This document shows, one piece after another, positions 55,990-64,000 of a stretch of DNA of 64,000 bases. Each line of letters opens with the position of its first letter. The first letter of the stretch is position 1. The stretch comes from Diplolepis rosae (lineage: Eukaryota; Arthropoda; Insecta; Hymenoptera; Diplolepididae), in contig JAPYXD010000704.1 in NCBI GenBank assembly GCA_030998225.1, positions 13,454,001 to 13,518,000 of the forward strand, read 5' to 3'. Below the pieces are notes generated by a model, which was not told the DNA's origin, did not search any database, and saw nothing but the letters and a program-made list of their open reading frames with translations. A program made the position numbers and the translations under genes.

Positions 55990-56300
55990 CCTATATATAT
56001 ATACAAGGTACTTGAAGATATTCCAGATATTTCTCGTTACTTTAGGTAACTTTGAGATATTTCAGTGACCAGGATATTTCAAGATACTTTAGGATATTTC
56101 AAGGCATTTCAAGGTTATTAAAAATATTTCAAGATAATTAAATGTACTTCAAAATAGTGCAGGATATATCAAAATACTTCAGAATATTTCAGTGACTTCG
56201 ATATGTTTCAAGCCACTTAAGAATATTTAAAGGTACTTCAAGATATTTCAAATCTGTGAAAGTTTGTAAATATCCAGGATATTTCAAGGCATTCCAATAT
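55990..56300. repeat. Degenerate AAGATATTTCAAGG tandem tract
   Basis: Irregular 17-22-bp units such as AGATATTTCAAGGCATTTCA. The tract resumes at 63,944 after the LTR element, which therefore inserted into it. Confidence 0.7.
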
Positions 56301-57261
56301 TGTAACATGTCACTCCGCGAGCCCCTGTGGAACGGCAACCATGCTCGCGACCCCGTAAGTGAGAAAAGCGAACTAGCCTGCGTACAGGCGTTGACGCGAG
56401 GCGCAGACGCAGCATCCCCACCGATCAGCCATGGACCAGAGTGGGGAGGCTGCATCCGCAAGGATAAAAGCGGGATGCGGAGCCTGGGGAAGCATTCTAG
56501 CGGCTCGCAAGCGAGCCGCAGCCACCCTTGGGAATACTTCGGGGCAGGTTGAAGGTTTTCTGCTTTCAACTGAGTTTTGAAGTACTTCTTGAGATCTTTC
56601 GGGGCAGGCTGAGAGTTTTCTGCTCTCAGACGAGTTTTGAAGGATCTCGCACTTTTAAGGTACGCTGGGCAGGGCCAGAGTTTTTTGCTCTGAGTCCGAG
56701 TTTGGCACCCTTAACTCGACAGGAGACTCGAAGCAGTCCTTTGAATGAATTGATCCTTCATTTAAAAGGAACGCTTGAGAATCCTAGGCTGCGGCTACAC
56801 ACGAGCAGTTGGGAGATCTATCTTCGAATATCCTAGAAGGAGGGCATAAGAGACTGTAATTACAAACATTTCTTTTAGATTAAACCCTATGTAGTTCAAG
56901 AAATATTCAGACGACGACATATTTAGAATATTATCCTAGGTGTTTATTTAAAACCCTTTTGTAGATTTGTATCACGCAATGAATCCTTGTTATATGCGTT
57001 AGTTCGTGGAAGGACTAGAGTTTCACACTACTTTAGGTTAAGTTAGATGTGTTGTGATAGGGCAATCCCTTCATTTCATTTATATTTTGTGAGTAAGAAG
57101 ACTGCATCACCAAAGATTGTAAGGAGGAATTGCAAATAAATCAATTAACTAAATATTAAAGTGCTCATTAAATCATATTATATACCTCATTTCTCCTCCT
57201 GTGGCAACCTAAGAATTATTATAAAAGCTAACATAAATAAAAAAAAAAAATAGAAGCAACA
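56301..57261 (+). repeat. Left LTR
   Basis: Starts TGTAAC and ends CAACA (right copy GTTACA). A TATA-like GATAAAAG is at 56,463-56,470 and AATAAA at 57,135-57,140. This gives a plausible U3/R/U5 layout with initiation near 56,490-56,500. The stem-loop series (56,500-56,692) would be transcribed. It differs from the right LTR by a one-base indel near 56,443, a C/A near 56,770 and changes in the last 30 bases. Confidence 0.95.
56500..56692 (+). other. Stem-loop series in the LTR with conserved loop
   Basis: Hairpins: GCGGCTCGC/GCGAGCCGC (56,500-56,519); GTTGAAGG-TTTTCTG-CTTTCAAC (56,548-56,570); CTGAGAG-TTTTCTG-CTCTCAG (56,609-56,629); CAGAG-TTTTTTG-CTCTG (56,676-56,692). The last three lie in direct repeats of 61-65 bp with shared GGGCAGG before and GAGTTT after. 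The loop is kept while stem bases differ in a paired way. The same set recurs in the right LTR from 63,181. Function unknown. Confidence 0.75.
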
Positions 57262-57262
57262 T

Positions 57263-57280
57263 TGGCGCCCAACGTGGGGC
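57263..57280 (+). promoter_or_regulatory. Primer-binding site, tRNA-Lys type
   Basis: TGGCGCCCAACGTGGGGC lies one base after the left LTR. Its complement fits the 3' end of a lysine tRNA, the same 18-mer type known from retroviruses primed by tRNA-Lys1,2. Confidence 0.85.
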
Positions 57281-57443
57281 CACAAGGAGTCGAAAGAGAA
57301 ATAGGAATTAGGATAAAATAAAGTAAGTCAAGAAGAATCAATAATTTGAGTCACATGAAACGAACTCCGAAGGCAATACAGCAAAAGTGTTAGGCACATA
57401 CATCAGATTATATACAGGCGAATTAAAACTCATCTAGAAGAAA

Positions 57444-58805
57444 ATGAGTCGTCAAGGGCTAAGATCATCGAGGGCAGAAGATAATATCCCAAGAGAGGAG
57501 CCCGCGGAAGAAAATACAGAACAAAACGAGTTGGACCAAACTATCGTTGAGGTACCTGAAGAAAACAGATCTACCAGCAGTATGGACCTAGGGGGGCACA
57601 CCACGAAGCGAAAACAGACAATAGAGGGACCCCCCGAGTCAATAATGAAGAAGCTCGAAGAGTTAGAAAGGCGAGTAAAGAGAATGGTCGAGGAGGAAAG
57701 GAAAAGAAAAGAAAAACAAGAAGCAGAAAAAGATAAGGACTTACAGAGGAAGCTAACAAGGATGGAAGCAGGAATCAACCGCTCTCTAGAGATAACCACG
57801 GAAGTTACGCAGACTTTGGAAGAAAGAAGTACCCGTATAGAGGCCCAATTTAGCAGACTGGAAGCACAGCAGACAAGGATAATGGAAAGAATAAATGCGG
57901 AAGAAGGAAGAAGAGAAGAATGTAGAGAATCAGAAAGAGGCTTGAATATCAAATATGTACTTCCCGAGTTTCGGGGAGACGCTAGTCCGATTCGCTACAT
58001 GAATCAACTCAAGCAATATTGGGAAGCAGTTAAACCTAGAGATAACGACACGCATTATCTGATAGAAAGGTCGCTATCGGGACCACCAGGAGATTGGTGG
58101 CAAATAATAAAAGATGAAGTCAGTAACCTCCAGACATTTTTGGACAAATTCTCCCGGAGATTTTGGAATGAGCAAGCTCAGCATGAGCTGAAAAAAAAAC
58201 TGGAGTTTGGATGTCATCAAGGGGGAAAGATGGGATCCAGGACAGAATATGCAATTCGCTTATATGCAGAAGCGAAAGAACTGCGTCCAGTAATGTCACC
58301 GAGTGAAATCATTCAGAAACTCGCTAGACATTTCAATGAAGAAATAAAATACGCAATTATAGGACGTGGAATTACACACATAGATAGTCTCGTGGAGCTG
58401 CTGGAAAATTTTGACAGGATCGGTCCCAGTAATGTAAACAAAGGAGAGACGAGAGAGGGAAGAATACATGAGGAAACTCACCACAACCAACAAACAAGTC
58501 GCTATCATGAGCAACAATCTTGGAGGTCACAACCCAGAGGAAATATCCAGCACAGGGTGGAGTATCACCAGCCTCAAAACACATCGTCATGGCAGAGGAG
58601 CCAACGAGAAAACGACCCAAATCGAATGGAAAGAAGTCAAGGATCCAGCGGGAGACCAACTGAAAAGAAATCGTGGAGAAGCAATCCACAATCTGCATAT
58701 CAGGTACGAAGCATGGAAATAGAGGAAGAAACACCTCAAGTAGACAATGAGGAAAAAGAAATTGCTGCTACGGAATCGGGAAACGAGTACCAGCCACGTC
58801 TATAG
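57444..58805 (+). CDS. gag: Gag protein of the Gypsy element
   Basis: 453 residues forming the particle shell. The N-terminus is acidic. Residues about 65-160 are highly charged and likely coiled coil (KLEELERRVKRMVEEERKRK). Residues about 168-330 form the retrotransposon gag core (YVLPEFRGDASPIRYMNQLK, GPPGDWWQIIKDEV, TFLDKFSRRFWNEQ). The C-terminus is rich in Arg, Gln, Ser and His and could bind RNA. It lacks a CCHC zinc knuckle. The ATG at 57,444 is the first in the frame, 183 nt after the LTR. Stop TAG at 58,803. Intact. Confidence 0.93.
   Translation: MSRQGLRSSRAEDNIPREEPAEENTEQNELDQTIVEVPEENRSTSSMDLGGHTTKRKQTIEGPPESIMKKLEELERRVKRMVEEERKRKEKQEAEKDKDLQRKLTRMEAGINRSLEITTEVTQTLEERSTRIEAQFSRLEAQQTRIMERINAEEGRREECRESERGLNIKYVLPEFRGDASPIRYMNQLKQYWEAVKPRDNDTHYLIERSLSGPPGDWWQIIKDEVSNLQTFLDKFSRRFWNEQAQHELKKKLEFGCHQGGKMGSRTEYAIRLYAEAKELRPVMSPSEIIQKLARHFNEEIKYAIIGRGITHIDSLVELLENFDRIGPSNVNKGETREGRIHEETHHNQQTSRYHEQQSWRSQPRGNIQHRVEYHQPQNTSSWQRSQRENDPNRMERSQGSSGRPTEKKSWRSNPQSAYQVRSMEIEEETPQVDNEEKEIAATESGNEYQPRL
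58778..58784 (+). promoter_or_regulatory. -1 ribosomal frameshift site (GGGAAAC)
   Basis: In the gag frame this reads G GGA AAC, the canonical X XXY YYZ slippery heptamer, 18 nt before the gag stop. The -1 frame is open from 58,751 and continues into pol, so slippage would give Gag-Pol. No other good heptamer is seen in the 55-nt overlap. Confidence 0.75.
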
Positions 58806-58828
58806 ACAAAGAAAATCAACTGGTAGAC

Positions 58829-61800
58829 GTGGCGCAAATAATCGCAACACAGAACAACGTGCTGCAACATCCTAGAGAAGAACTTCTGGAAGAATCCGAG
58901 GAAGTGGGAGTGACAAAGCGCACTAAGTGTTATGTAGCAAACATCCTCATAGGAGGAGTCCTCACAACAGCACTGATAGATACAGGAGCCGAAGTCACAT
59001 GTCTATCAGCAGAGTTCGTAAACGAAAATAAGGGAAGACTGCAAGTATGTCCCACACTACCAGTAAATGGAGTAACCCTAGTGGGGCCCATGGGAGGAAA
59101 AGCAATTCGACTGAAGGAGCAAATCTACGCAGACGTCCAACTGCCTAATCACCTAATCCAAGTCGTCTTCCTAGTGGTTCCAAAATTATCCAGACCATGC
59201 ATCATAGGCATTGACTTACTAGATGAATTCAGAAGCCAAATTGATCTAGATAATAAAATTATATCATTCCCACTCCTCGAGGGAAAACCATCCATCAGGA
59301 TCATGAACGAGGAAACCACAAAGCCGCCTAAAAAAGAGACACGCATAATAAATTCAATTAGTAAATTAGGAAATAATGTAGAAGTGAGCAAGGAAGAAAT
59401 ACGAACGAAAATACAAGAAACAAACCTGATCAACTCTAATGAAAAGAAACAGCTCGAAGATCTTCTCTGGAAGCATAAGGCGGTATTCCGGAAGACACCA
59501 GGCAGACTCACGACATACCAACACAGACTGCTGGTAAAAGAAAATCAAGCTTTCATCGGAAAAAGCTACCCAGTGCCAATAGCTTATCGTGATAAAGTGG
59601 ACCAGGAGATAAAAAGGATGTTAGAGATGGGGATAATCCAACGATCAAGCAGCCCTTATATCAACCCAATAGTACCTGTAATAAAAAAAGATGGTACAGT
59701 AAGGTTATGTCTAGATGCTAGGAAATTAAATGACATCTTGTTGGAGGACTGGGAATGTCCAGAACCGGCGGAGATCCTATTTCAGAGGTGTAAGGGAATT
59801 AAGGTTATGTCAAGTCTCGACATGACTAGCAGTTTCTGGCAGGTGCCACTCGAAGAAAATTCAAAGCAATACACGGCATTCCAATATCGAGGAAAAAGTT
59901 ATGAATTTAACGTTGTACCATTCGGCCTAAAAACAAGCACTGCAGCGCTAGTAAGAGGACTAGACAAAGCATTGCAAGGAATCGGAAACCACATAATTTC
60001 GTTCGTGGATGACACCCTGGTGACGTCGGAATCCGTACAACAACATCTCGAGCATATTGAGGAGCTTTTGACACGACTAGAAAAAAATAATTTAACTCTC
60101 AACCTGAATAAATCAAACTTCTTCAAGAAGGAGACTAAATTTCTCGGTTTCATCATAACAACCGAAGGAATCAAACCAGACCCAGACAAAGTACAAGGGA
60201 TCACCGACTTTCCAACACCAAAAAATGTCAAACAACTGAGAGGCTTCCTAGGACTGGTAAACTTCTATTCAAAATTCAGTAGCAAACATGCAGAAGAAAC
60301 GGTACCCTTACTGCATTTGATAAAAAAGGGAGTACCGTGGAAATGGGACGAGAACATGCAAGGTCACTTCAACAGAGTCAAACAACTATTTAGCAAATCT
60401 ATAACTCTATACTTTCCAGATCCAAAGAAGTCGTACTATCTTGAGACAGACGCAAGCAATTACGCGTTAGGGGCAATATTATACCAGAAAAACCAGAGAC
60501 AGGAAAAGGAAATAATCACACTAGCCAGCAGAACCCTCAAGGGCCCTGAATTATCATATTTTACTACCGAGAAGGAACTCCTAGCAATCGTATGGGCTCT
60601 ACAAAAATTCAGAACATACCTACAAGGAGCCCACATAATAAATCGAACAGATCACATGGCACTAACCTTCTTAAAAACATGCAAATTCACAAATGCACGT
60701 CTGACTCGCTGGATTCTAGCTATACAGGACTACGATATCACAATTGAACATTGTCCAGGAAAGGAGAACATTGCAGCCGATCTGCTAAGTAGACAGCATC
60801 CAGAGAAAGACTGGGAGAAAGGAAGAGATATAACCCAAATAACGATAAATGCACTCAAATATGAATGGCCAAGTGAGCTGGAAAATGACCTGAAGAACAT
60901 ACAAATACTTCAAAGAGAAGATATGCGGGTAAATAGAATCATCCAAACATTAGAGAAAGATACAAAGCAAGCATCTCGTTTTTCAATAAACAAGGGAATA
61001 TTATGTCAAAAATCAATAGAAGGAGAGCGAATATACTTACCCATCAAAACTCTGAAGAAATTAATCTGGGAATGCCATGTGGCATATGGACATACAGGAG
61101 CAGACAAGAACTACAAGATCATTAAAGAACACTTCTACTACCCACGGTTGGCAAAGATAATCCGGCAAATTCTAAGCACATGTGATTCATGCCAACGAAA
61201 CAAGATCACAACGAAATCTTCATCTTTCATTCTAGAATCGGTTCAACCGGGAGAGCCGCTAGAACTGCTGTCAATTGATTTCTTCGGACCCTTGGTGAAA
61301 ACAAAATATGGCTATGAATACATTTTGGTCGTCATGGATACCTTCACAAAATACACAAAACTATACCCATTAAGAAAAGCAACCAGCAAAGCTACCATAC
61401 GAAAGATAGATGATTTCATAAAAAACATAGGAAAACCACAAAAAATACTAACGGACCAAGGTACACAGTTCACTAGTAATAAATGGAAAGAAGCACTAAA
61501 GGAAAGGGAGATAAAATTAATTCTAACCTCAATTCGACATCCACAAGCAAACATGGTTGAAAGAGTGAATCGTGAGCTAGCAAGATTCTTCAGAACATTT
61601 CTGCCGGTAGACAGACACGAGTCTTGGTATAACTGGATAGAAGAAATCGAGACGATACTCAATGAACCCTATCACGATACGATAGAGATCACACCACATG
61701 AGGCTTTGTTAGGAACAAAACCGAAAAGAATATGGGAAGAATGGATCCCACAAATGGAATACAAGAGAAGTCAAAATAGTCAGACAGAATTAACCCGAAT

Positions 61801-62089
61801 TATAAGAGAGAAAATTAAAACCAAAGGAGAGAGAAGAAATACAAGAATCAACAAAGATAAAATTGCACTTACCTTCGAACCTGGAGACCTAGTGCTGGTA
61901 AAAGCCTGCAATGTCGCGAATGCAGCTGCCGGTAAGGTAGCAAAGTTCCTTTCCCTCTACGAAGGACCCTATAAAGTGAAAAAGAGGATCGCACGAAACA
62001 CATACATCCTCAGCAGCACGGAAACTGAGCGGGAGAGGGGGCAATTCCATGCGGTAGACCTCAAGCTATACCGCACGGATCCACACTGA
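58829..62089 (+). CDS. pol: Pol polyprotein (protease, RT, RNase H, integrase)
   Basis: 1,086 codons from 58,829. The frame is open from 58,751, and the GTG at 58,829 is unlikely to be a true start because the -1 shift feeds it. Aspartic protease ALIDTGAEVTCLS (Asp about 51); RT with LCLDARKLND (about 291) and FVDD at about 392 in place of the usual Y(I/V)DD; RNase H ETDASNYALGAILY (about 538) and DYDITIEHCPGKENIAADLL; integrase zinc finger (HVAYGHTG to CDSCQRNK, about 749-790), core Asp in LSIDFFGPL (about 816), LTDQGTQF (about 873) and Glu in MVERVNRE (about 908). Second Asp to Glu spacing is 34, one shorter than the usual 35. No stop or frameshift. Confidence 0.95.
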   Translation: MAQIIATQNNVLQHPREELLEESEEVGVTKRTKCYVANILIGGVLTTALIDTGAEVTCLSAEFVNENKGRLQVCPTLPVNGVTLVGPMGGKAIRLKEQIYADVQLPNHLIQVVFLVVPKLSRPCIIGIDLLDEFRSQIDLDNKIISFPLLEGKPSIRIMNEETTKPPKKETRIINSISKLGNNVEVSKEEIRTKIQETNLINSNEKKQLEDLLWKHKAVFRKTPGRLTTYQHRLLVKENQAFIGKSYPVPIAYRDKVDQEIKRMLEMGIIQRSSSPYINPIVPVIKKDGTVRLCLDARKLNDILLEDWECPEPAEILFQRCKGIKVMSSLDMTSSFWQVPLEENSKQYTAFQYRGKSYEFNVVPFGLKTSTAALVRGLDKALQGIGNHIISFVDDTLVTSESVQQHLEHIEELLTRLEKNNLTLNLNKSNFFKKETKFLGFIITTEGIKPDPDKVQGITDFPTPKNVKQLRGFLGLVNFYSKFSSKHAEETVPLLHLIKKGVPWKWDENMQGHFNRVKQLFSKSITLYFPDPKKSYYLETDASNYALGAILYQKNQRQEKEIITLASRTLKGPELSYFTTEKELLAIVWALQKFRTYLQGAHIINRTDHMALTFLKTCKFTNARLTRWILAIQDYDITIEHCPGKENIAADLLSRQHPEKDWEKGRDITQITINALKYEWPSELENDLKNIQILQREDMRVNRIIQTLEKDTKQASRFSINKGILCQKSIEGERIYLPIKTLKKLIWECHVAYGHTGADKNYKIIKEHFYYPRLAKIIRQILSTCDSCQRNKITTKSSSFILESVQPGEPLELLSIDFFGPLVKTKYGYEYILVVMDTFTKYTKLYPLRKATSKATIRKIDDFIKNIGKPQKILTDQGTQFTSNKWKEALKEREIKLILTSIRHPQANMVERVNRELARFFRTFLPVDRHESWYNWIEEIETILNEPYHDTIEITPHEALLGTKPKRIWEEWIPQMEYKRSQNSQTELTRIIREKIKTKGERRNTRINKDKIALTFEPGDLVLVKACNVANAAAGKVAKFLSLYEGPYKVKKRIARNTYILSSTETERERGQFHAVDLKLYRTDPH

Positions 62090-62229
62090 GGAGTGGGGGT
62101 AGCGAAGGAAGGAGGGGACGGTGTCTGTGATGATTCACCGGAGAAAGCCTCAAAAGAAAGAAAAGAAAAAGCACCAAAGCGTCAGTTTTTCTCGAGACAC
62201 TGAGACAAAAGAAAATAAGAAAACACAAG

Positions 62230-62910
62230 ATGCCGGAGGTTGCAACTCAGACAGAAGCCAAGGATACTCATCGAAATGTATCGACACAGTGTGGCGAACA
62301 AAAAAAAATAATAACAGTGTCAGTTATAGCAGAGTATCGGGCACTGAAGGAAATAAATGCTTATCCAAGAAAAATAAGCAACAGAAAGAGTAAACCAGCG
62401 TTAAAAACAGGAATGAAAGTCTCTGAGGTGAACACCGATAAGGTACGAAAGGCAACAACACACAGAAAAAGCATTGGAACAGAAGGATGGACTCGAATCA
62501 AAGAAGATGAGGAGGTAACAATACTGAAGGAGATAAATGGCATAGAAGTCCCAAGAAATAACATGCAGAATAAAGCAACGGGCTGCAAGCGTCCATGGAG
62601 ACACACAGGTATTAGTAGGCAAGAAAAGCTGTATGCCGACATACTGAGAGGTAGTGCAATAGAGAAACAGAGGAAATGGCAAGGTAGGGAAAACAAGGAA
62701 AACGCGGAAGGGGGAAGAAAGAAGAGTATGGAGGAAAGAAGGAGAATGAAAAGGAAACTAGAAAATCAGGAATGGCTACAGAAGTTCCGAGAATGGTCGC
62801 CAAGCCAAGAATGGCCAATAAGTGAGAAGTGGCAACGCATCCAGGAATCAGTAGAAGGAAGACAAATAATAATAACCAACCGAGAAACCCGTCTTCTTTT
62901 AAAATTTTGA
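62230..62910 (+). CDS. Third ORF of the retrotransposon, unknown, not env-like
   Basis: 226 codons, 141 nt after the pol stop, in a different frame and open back to 62,134. It starts MPEVATQTEAKDTHRNVSTQ, is strongly basic with many Lys/Arg, and ends with a charged helix (MEERRRMKRKLENQEWLQKF) and REWSPSQEWPISEKWQRIQE. No signal peptide, membrane segment, furin site or cysteine pattern, so it does not look like an envelope. It sits where env or an accessory gene would be. Expression would need splicing or a subgenomic RNA. An overlapping shorter frame (62,121-62,393) is Lys/Ser-rich and less likely. Confidence 0.6.
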   Translation: MPEVATQTEAKDTHRNVSTQCGEQKKIITVSVIAEYRALKEINAYPRKISNRKSKPALKTGMKVSEVNTDKVRKATTHRKSIGTEGWTRIKEDEEVTILKEINGIEVPRNNMQNKATGCKRPWRHTGISRQEKLYADILRGSAIEKQRKWQGRENKENAEGGRKKSMEERRRMKRKLENQEWLQKFREWSPSQEWPISEKWQRIQESVEGRQIIITNRETRLLLKF

Positions 62911-62920
62911 TCTCGGTGAG

Positions 62921-62982
62921 TAAAAAAAAAAAAAAAAAAAAAAAAAAGGGGGATCACCAATCTCAAAATTTTGGGGGGCAGC
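62921..62982 (+). promoter_or_regulatory. Polypurine tract region
   Basis: A run of about 25 A then GGGGGGA (62,923-62,953) and a second tract AAAATTTTGGGGGGCAG touching the right LTR. The one next to the LTR is the likelier plus-strand primer. The purpose of the upstream A/G run is unclear. Confidence 0.55.
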
Positions 62983-63939
62983 TGTAACATGTCACTCCGC
63001 GAGCCCCTGTGGAACGGCAACCATGCTCGCGACCCCGTAAGTGAGAAAAGCGAACTAGCCTGCGTACAGGCGTTGACGCGAGGCGCAGACGCAGCATCCC
63101 CACCGATCAGCCATGGACCAGAGTGGGAGGCTGCATCCGCAAGGATAAAAGCGGGATGCGGAGCCTGGGGAAGCATTCTAGCGGCTCGCAAGCGAGCCGC
63201 AGCCACCCTTGGGAATACTTCGGGGCAGGTTGAAGGTTTTCTGCTTTCAACTGAGTTTTGAAGTACTTCTTGAGATCTTTCGGGGCAGGCTGAGAGTTTT
63301 CTGCTCTCAGACGAGTTTTGAAGGATCTCGCACTTTTAAGGTACGCTGGGCAGGGCCAGAGTTTTTTGCTCTGAGTCCGAGTTTGGCACCCTTAACTCGA
63401 CAGGAGACTCGAAGCAGTCCTTTGAATGAATTGATCCTTCATTTAAAAGGAAAGCTTGAGAATCCTAGGCTGCGGCTACACACGAGCAGTTGGGAGATCT
63501 ATCTTCGAATATCCTAGAAGGAGGGCATAAGAGACTGTAATTACAAACATTTCTTTTAGATTAAACCCTATGTAGTTCAAGAAATATTCAGACGACGACA
63601 TATTTAGAATATTATCCTAGGTGTTTATTTAAAACCCTTTTGTAGATTTGTATCACGCAATGAATCCTTGTTATATGCGTTAGTTCGTGGAAGGACTAGA
63701 GTTTCACACTACTTTAGGTTAAGTTAGATGTGTTGTGATAGGGCAATCCCTTCATTTCATTTATATTTTGTGAGTAAGAAGACTGCATCACCAAAGATTG
63801 TAAGGAGGAATTGCAAATAAATCAATTAACTAAATATTAAAGTGCTCATTAAATCATATTATATACCTCATTTCTCCTCCTGTGGCAACCTAAGAATTAT
63901 TATAAAAGCTAACATAAGTATAAAAAAAGAGAAGTTACA
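62983..63939 (+). repeat. Right LTR
   Basis: 957 bp, starts TGTAAC and ends GTTACA. Same TATA-like box (about 63,144) and AATAAA (63,816). Near identity to the left LTR, with clustering of differences in the last 30 bases, supports recent insertion. Confidence 0.95.
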
Positions 63940-64000
63940 ATATATTGTCAGGTACTTCCGGATATTTCAAGGCATTTCAAGGTAATTAAAGATATTTCAA
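63940..64000. repeat. Continuation of the AAGATATTTCAAGG tract
   Basis: After the ATAT duplication the GATATTTCAAGGCATTTCAA pattern resumes to the window end. Confidence 0.7.

Larger units (their letters stand above)
56301..63939 (+). mobile_element. Ty3/Gypsy LTR retrotransposon, apparently intact (7.6 kb)
   Basis: Target duplication ATAT (56,297-56,300 and 63,940-63,943); LTRs 961 and 957 bp differing by a handful of bases; primer-binding site; intact gag and pol; third ORF. Domain order protease, reverse transcriptase, RNase H, integrase marks Ty3/Gypsy. The integrase motif HPQANMVERVNRE resembles Osvaldo/Ulysses-type elements (inference). No envelope-like gene is present. Far higher GC than the host sequence. 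Low LTR divergence indicates a young insertion. Confidence 0.96.

Noticed and set aside
56189..56836. ORFs of about 100 codons inside the LTRs, both strands (also 62,766-63,517)
   Set aside because: They lie within the U3/R/U5 sequence and are duplicated in both LTRs. No homology recognised, and they are best explained by GC-rich non-coding LTR sequence.
57452..61662. Antisense ORFs of 60-166 codons across gag and pol
   Set aside because: Shadows of the gag and pol frames.
62121..62393. 90-codon ORF after pol as an envelope gene
   Set aside because: Lys/Ser-rich, no signal or membrane segment, and overlapped by the longer third ORF.

Overview
This is an AT-rich, intron- and transposon-laden window from an insect nuclear genome. 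A hymenopteran is plausible but not demonstrated. There is no sign of bacterial organisation. The only clear host gene is an ortholog of the insect serine protease Stubble on the minus strand. Splice sites and reading phase link eight coding exons from about 32.16 kb down to 3.45 kb. Together they give about 846 residues: a signal or anchor segment, a six-cysteine knot (clip-like) domain, a long Ser/Thr/Pro/Gln-rich stem with a poly-Thr tract, and a complete trypsin-like catalytic domain (His649, Asp699, Ser797, S1 Asp791).

The Stubble introns are transposon graveyards. The intron between the His and Asp exons (15.06 to 6.61 kb) holds an internally deleted mariner, a pogo-like MITE, a 2.9 kb mariner pierced by four elements (one itself pierced by a fifth), and a decayed DD41D-like Tc1/mariner. 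Other introns hold foldback elements flanked by TTAA, TA-flanked MITEs, a mariner fragment whose first catalytic Asp has become Asn, and a 1.0 kb unit made of GTAATCCG-type repeats, closed by 19-bp perfect terminal inverted repeats and a 6-bp target duplication.

From about 32 to 56 kb I see no host gene I can name. The stretch contains a 111-bp tandem array (34 to 35 kb), a 213-bp tandem array (38.4 to 39.75 kb), several MITE families, a deletion-derivative mariner with an intact 224-codon frame (45.2 to 46.1 kb), a cysteine-rich WAP-like ORF, two tRNA-like B-box relics, and a non-autonomous DNA transposon that keeps one short exon with a splice donor. A few CpG-richer, apparently unique islands may be regulatory.

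The right end is a nearly pristine Ty3/Gypsy LTR retrotransposon (56,301 to 63,939), with 957/961-bp LTRs about 99% alike, an ATAT target duplication, a tRNA-Lys-type primer site, intact gag and pol joined by a canonical -1 slippery heptamer, and a third basic, non-env-like ORF where env would sit. Its LTR carries three tandem stem-loops with different but self-complementary stems and a shared loop, which I regard as one of the best leads here, together with the TIR-bounded satellite element.
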